Source: Gemmatimonadota bacterium (GTDB lineage Bacteria; Gemmatimonadota; Gemmatimonadetes; Gemmatimonadales; GWC2-71-9). From it: a stretch of 9,466 bases of DNA. The stretch covers positions 1 through 9,466 of the forward strand of contig QHUE01000139.1 of the NCBI GenBank assembly GCA_003221825.1, written 5' to 3'. Both the position numbers and the translations under genes were made by a program. Shown piece by piece: positions 6,637 through 9,466 of the stretch. The notes beneath the pieces were generated by a model, which was not told the DNA's origin, searched no databases, and saw nothing but the letters and a program-made list of their open reading frames with translations. Numbering within the stretch: position 1 is the stretch's first letter; the number at the start of each line of letters is the position of its first letter.

Positions 6637-7361
6637 CGCAACTCACGCGCGAGAGCCTCGGCGATCCGGAAGTCGTCGGCCGTAGTGATCTTGAAGTTGT
6701 ACGGCGAATCGGGAATCAACTCCACCGGGAATCCGGCCCGCTCACACACCTCGGCGTCGTCGCTCGGCGCGCCGCCGTTCGCAACGGCGCCGAGCTGCGC
6801 GTATGCGGCGTTCAACATCTGCCGCGGAAATCCCTGCGGCGTTTGCGCGCGCCAGATACGCTCGCGGTCCACGGTGCGCGTGATGCGCGGCGTGGCCCGA
6901 GGCGCGCCCTGACCAATCTCCTTCAGTGTGTCGGACGTGGGCAGCGCGGCGACGGCCCCGACCCCCGCCCGCGCGCGCGCGATCACGGCGTCGATGGTGC
7001 CGCGACTGACGAACGGCCGCGCCGCATCGTGGATCAGGATGATCGTGGCATCGTCGGGCAGCGCCTGGAGCCCTGAGCGCACCGAGTCCGCGCGCTGCGC
7101 CCCGCCCGGCACGAAGCCCAACCGTTCCCCGCGCAGCTTGGCGAGCCACTCGGGCGGCCGCTCGACGTATCCCGGTGGCAGCGTCACGACGACCTGACGA
7201 ACTTCTGGATGTCCGATGAACGCCCGCAGCGCCCGCAGCAACATCGGGACGCCGAGGATGGGGCGGAATTGCTTTGGCTCACCGGGGCCGGCGCGCACGC
7301 CGGCGCCGGCGGCGACAACGACGACGCCGACGTCAGGCTGCGAGGCGGCGGGTGAGCTCAC
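6633..7361 (-). CDS. ispD: 2-C-methyl-D-erythritol 4-phosphate cytidylyltransferase
   Basis: This 242-residue protein couples methylerythritol phosphate to CTP, giving CDP-methylerythritol, the third step of the MEP route to isoprenoids. Motifs: the CTP-binding VVVVAAGAGVRAGPGEPKQF (13-32), GGAQRADSVRSGL (87-98), HDAARPFV (111-118), SDTLKE (143-148), TRTVDRERIWRAQTPQGF (161-178) containing the family's conserved Arg and QTPQ, SDDAEVCERAG and the closing NFKITTADD. The usual Arg-Met after AAGxGxR is Arg-Ala here, a mild change. The start at GTG 7359-7361 is fixed by GGAGGG five bases upstream and gives the expected length; it overlaps the end of radA by 29 nt. The frame is open further upstream, but only as a shadow of radA. 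No ispF is fused or adjacent on the downstream side. Confidence 0.96.
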   Translation of the reverse strand: MSSPAASQPDVGVVVVAAGAGVRAGPGEPKQFRPILGVPMLLRALRAFIGHPEVRQVVVTLPPGYVERPPEWLAKLRGERLGFVPGGAQRADSVRSGLQALPDDATIILIHDAARPFVSRGTIDAVIARARAGVGAVAALPTSDTLKEIGQGAPRATPRITRTVDRERIWRAQTPQGFPRQMLNAAYAQLGAVANGGAPSDDAEVCERAGFPVELIPDSPYNFKITTADDFRIAEALARELR

Positions 7362-8688
7362 CGATTCCCTCCAGCCCGATGACTTCGAGCTCGCCGGCGG
7401 CGCCGCGGGACCGGGCGGACAAGAACACGCGGCGGAAGCCCTGCCGCGCGGCTTCGGCGAGGCGGCGCTCGACGCCCGCCACGGGGCGAATCTCGCCACC
7501 GAGCCCGACCTCGCCTAGGAAGAGCGCGTCGGCCGGCACGGGCCGGTCATGGACCGTCGAGACGAGGGCGGCGAGGATGGCGAGGTCGGTGGAGGGTTCG
7601 ATCAGGCGCACACCGCCCGTGACGTTGACGAACACGTCGAGGTTCCCGAACGGGAGTCCGCCGCGCCGCTCGAGCACCGCGAGCAGCAGCGCGAGGCGGC
7701 GATGATCGAGACCGGTCGCCACACGCTGCGGCGTGCCGAATCCCGCCTTCGAGGCGAGCGCCTGGATCTCGACCAGCATCGGGCGTGTGCCTTCCATCAA
7801 TGCCGTCACCGCGGAGCCGGATGCGCCGGTGCTGCGGCCGGCGAGGAACGCCGCCGCGGGGTTCGCGACGGGCTCCAGGCCGGTTCCCGTCATGCGAAAC
7901 ACGCCGATCTCATCCACCGACCCAAACCGGTTCTTCACCGCCCGGAGGATCCGGTGGTCGAGCGTCGTTTCACCTTCGAAATAGAGGACGGTGTCGACGA
8001 TATGCTCGAGCGTCTTCGGGCCCGCGATGCCGCCGCCCTTGGTGACGTGTCCGACGAGCACCACCGCCGGTCCCGATTCCTTGGCGAAGCGCATGAGCCG
8101 AGCGGCGCACTCGCGCACCTGGCCGACGTTGCCGGGCGCGCCTTCGAGCTCTTCGGTATAGGTGGTTTGCACCGAGTCGAGCAGCACGACGCTCGATTTC
8201 AGCTGCGCTGCATGATGCAGAATCGACTCGAGGCGCGTCTCGCCCAGGACGTGAATGCCGCCGGCGTCCTCTTGCAGGCGATCCGCGCGCAGCCGCAGCT
8301 GATCGGGTGATTCTTCACCGGAGACATAGAGGGTCGAGACGCCCTGGCTCTCGAGCCGCGCCGCGCACTGCATCAGCAGCGTTGACTTCCCGATCCCCGG
8401 CTCGCCCCCGACGAGTACGACGGAGCCCGGCACGATGCCCCCGCCGAGGACGAAATCGAACTCGGCTAATCCGGTGCGCCACCGTTGCAACGGCGTCGTC
8501 CCGATGTCGGACAGTCGGACTGTCTGACTGTCGGACGAAACCGACCGACGGTCCGACCGTCCGACCGTCCGACGAATCGGCTCCTCGATCAGCGAGTTCC
8601 ACGCCCCGCATGCGTCGCATTTACCGCCCCACTTGGGCTGATCCGCGCCGCATTCCGTGCAGCGAAAGACCGATTTGCCTTTAGACAC
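7333..8688 (-). CDS. radA: DNA repair protein RadA/Sms
   Basis: This 451-residue protein is the RecA-like, branch-migrating helicase RadA, which acts in recombination and in natural transformation. Domains in order: a zinc finger with cysteines 10, 13, 24 and 27 (FRCTEC ... CDACGAWN), a linker (about 35-70), the RecA core with Walker A GEPGIGKST (95-103), VVLLDSVQT as Walker B region, HVTKGG, the RadA signature KNRFG (252-256), then the Lon-like C-terminal domain with GEVGLGGEIRPV (392-403). Length is normal. The start is GTG at 8686-8688, overlapping the dnaB stop by 8 nt, with GAGG several bases upstream. Residues 39-61 of the linker are encoded by an inverted repeat, giving an Arg/Ser/Thr-rich run. 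The linker is not longer than that of E. coli RadA, so the domains should be unharmed. Confidence 0.97.
   Translation of the reverse strand: MSKGKSVFRCTECGADQPKWGGKCDACGAWNSLIEEPIRRTVGRSDRRSVSSDSQTVRLSDIGTTPLQRWRTGLAEFDFVLGGGIVPGSVVLVGGEPGIGKSTLLMQCAARLESQGVSTLYVSGEESPDQLRLRADRLQEDAGGIHVLGETRLESILHHAAQLKSSVVLLDSVQTTYTEELEGAPGNVGQVRECAARLMRFAKESGPAVVLVGHVTKGGGIAGPKTLEHIVDTVLYFEGETTLDHRILRAVKNRFGSVDEIGVFRMTGTGLEPVANPAAAFLAGRSTGASGSAVTALMEGTRPMLVEIQALASKAGFGTPQRVATGLDHRRLALLLAVLERRGGLPFGNLDVFVNVTGGVRLIEPSTDLAILAALVSTVHDRPVPADALFLGEVGLGGEIRPVAGVERRLAEAARQGFRRVFLSARSRGAAGELEVIGLEGIGELTRRLAA
7367..7372 (-). promoter_or_regulatory. Ribosome binding site of ispD
   Basis: GGAGGG on the minus strand, five bases before GTG 7359-7361 and inside the last codons of radA. 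It decides the ispD start, since the frame is open far upstream. Confidence 0.8.
8506..8573. repeat. Palindromic element inside radA, built of 8-bp units
   Basis: Arms 8506-8537 and 8542-8573 pair at 27 of 32 positions around a 4-nt loop (AAAC). Each arm is an approximate tandem of 8-bp units: GTCGGACA, GTCGGACT, GTCTGACT and GTCGGACG on the left, GTCCGACC repeats on the right. It is read in frame as radA residues 39-61, in the linker between the zinc finger and the ATPase core. Architecture and size are like the element in comF, although the unit sequence differs. Confidence 0.85.
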
Positions 8689-9466
8689 GTCCAGCCTCGA
8701 TTGGGGCCTCGCGCGCCGTGTAGTTGTCGAAGCGCGTGAACTCCTTCTTGAAGTGCAGCTTCACCGTGCCCGTCGGGCCGTTCCGCTGCTTGCCGACGAT
8801 CACCTCGGCGAGGCCTTCGATGCTCTCGTTGGTCTTGGGATCGACCGGGCCGTCGTAGAACTCCTGGCGGTAGATGAAGCAGACGACGTCGGCGTCCTGC
8901 TCGATCGCGCCCGATTCGCGCAGATCCGAGAGCTGCGGCCGGCGATGCTCTCCGCCGCGCTGCTCCGGCGCGCGCGACAGCTGCGAGATCGCGACGACGG
9001 GAACGTCGAGCTCCTTGGCCAGCGCCTTGAGCGAGCGCGAGATGTAGGAGATCTCCTGCTGGCGATTCTCGACGTCGCCCGGACCCTGCATCAACTGCAA
9101 ATAGTCCACGATCACAAGCGCAATATCGTGCTCGGCCTTCAACCGCCGTGCCTTCGAGCGCATGGCGAGCGGCGTCAACGAGGCGGAATCGTCGATCCAG
9201 ATCGGGGCGGTGCCGAGCAACCCGGCCGCCCGGGCGAGCTTGGGATAGTCGTCATCGCGCAGCTGGCCGCGGCGCAGGCGCTGGGCATCGACCAGCCCCT
9301 CCGAACAGAGCAACCGCTGGACAAGCTGATCCTTGGACATTTCCAGCGAGAAGAATGCGATTTTGGTGTTGTGTTCGATTGCCGCGTGCTGCACGATGTT
9401 GAGCGCCAGGGCCGTCTTTCCCATCGAGGGTCTGGCGGCGATGATGACCAGGTCGGAGCGCTGGAA
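8681..9466 (-). CDS. dnaB: Replicative DNA helicase DnaB, C-terminal part, 5' end outside the window
   Basis: The last 261 residues of the hexameric replicative helicase are visible; the N-terminal collar domain and linker lie beyond the right edge. The part present is the RecA-like motor domain. Walker A ARPSMGKT is at visible residues 11-18, followed by FFSLEMSKDQLVQRLL, IWIDDSASLTPLAMRSKARRL, Walker B region ALVIVDYLQLMQGPG, VVAISQLSRAPEQR, RPQLSDLRESGAIEQDAD and the C-terminal IVGKQRNGPTGTVKLHF followed by FTRFDN. It ends with TAA at 8681-8683. No intein interrupts the Walker A region or the rest of the visible domain, which is a frequent intein site in DnaB. It is the first gene seen in the run, next to radA, a frequent dnaB-radA pairing in bacteria. 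Confidence 0.97.
   Translation of the reverse strand, partial: FQRSDLVIIAARPSMGKTALALNIVQHAAIEHNTKIAFFSLEMSKDQLVQRLLCSEGLVDAQRLRRGQLRDDDYPKLARAAGLLGTAPIWIDDSASLTPLAMRSKARRLKAEHDIALVIVDYLQLMQGPGDVENRQQEISYISRSLKALAKELDVPVVAISQLSRAPEQRGGEHRRPQLSDLRESGAIEQDADVVCFIYRQEFYDGPVDPKTNESIEGLAEVIVGKQRNGPTGTVKLHFKKEFTRFDNYTAREAPIEAGRV

Noticed and set aside
9330..9466. Possible intein in dnaB near Walker A
   Set aside because: The translation runs without interruption through ARPSMGKTALALNI and on to the stop, so no intein is present in the visible part.

Overview
The window is a GC-rich stretch of bacterial chromosome with eleven genes, all on the minus strand, so transcription runs from high to low coordinates. 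They are so tightly packed that they look like one polycistronic run. Seven of the ten junctions overlap by about 4 to 29 nt without doubt, an eighth (secG/carA) overlaps if the inferred carA start is right, and the two spacers are only 10 and 15 nt. There is no non-coding stretch of any size, and I see no terminator, tRNA, rRNA, CRISPR array, transposase or phage gene. The gene order, the protein style (for example the GAPDH C-terminus with WYDNEMGYSSR) and the GC content suggest Gemmatimonadota or a relative. That is a judgement from memory, about 50% sure.

Layout in transcription order: dnaB (C-terminal helicase domain, cut by the window's right edge), radA, ispD, a TsaC/Sua5 tRNA-modification gene, a low-molecular-weight protein phosphatase of YwlE type, aroE, comF, then the triose-phosphate glycolytic block gap-pgk-tpiA, then secG, and finally carA, cut by the left edge just after its expected nucleophilic cysteine. 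The genes cover replication and recombination (dnaB, radA, comF), isoprenoid and aromatic biosynthesis (ispD, aroE), tRNA t6A synthesis, three consecutive glycolytic steps, protein export and the entry to pyrimidine/arginine synthesis. This is a core housekeeping cluster, not an accessory island.

Four things are not ordinary. (1) The gap gene lacks an internal, in-frame segment of about 38-40 codons. That segment normally carries the phosphate-site Thr-Gly and the substrate-binding Arg, while the catalytic Cys and His remain. (2) comF carries an AT-rich 78-bp inverted repeat, built of 7-bp units, in frame just before its PRPP-binding motif. (3) radA carries a second inverted repeat of similar size, built of 8-bp units, in frame in the linker between zinc finger and RecA core. 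Together these look like small palindromic elements that enter genes in frame, comparable in idea to the Rickettsia palindromic elements. (4) carA has no ATG, GTG, TTG or CTG in frame between the upstream in-frame stop and its conserved N-terminus.

No new enzyme system is visible. The best leads are the palindromic elements inside coding genes and the deleted GAPDH.
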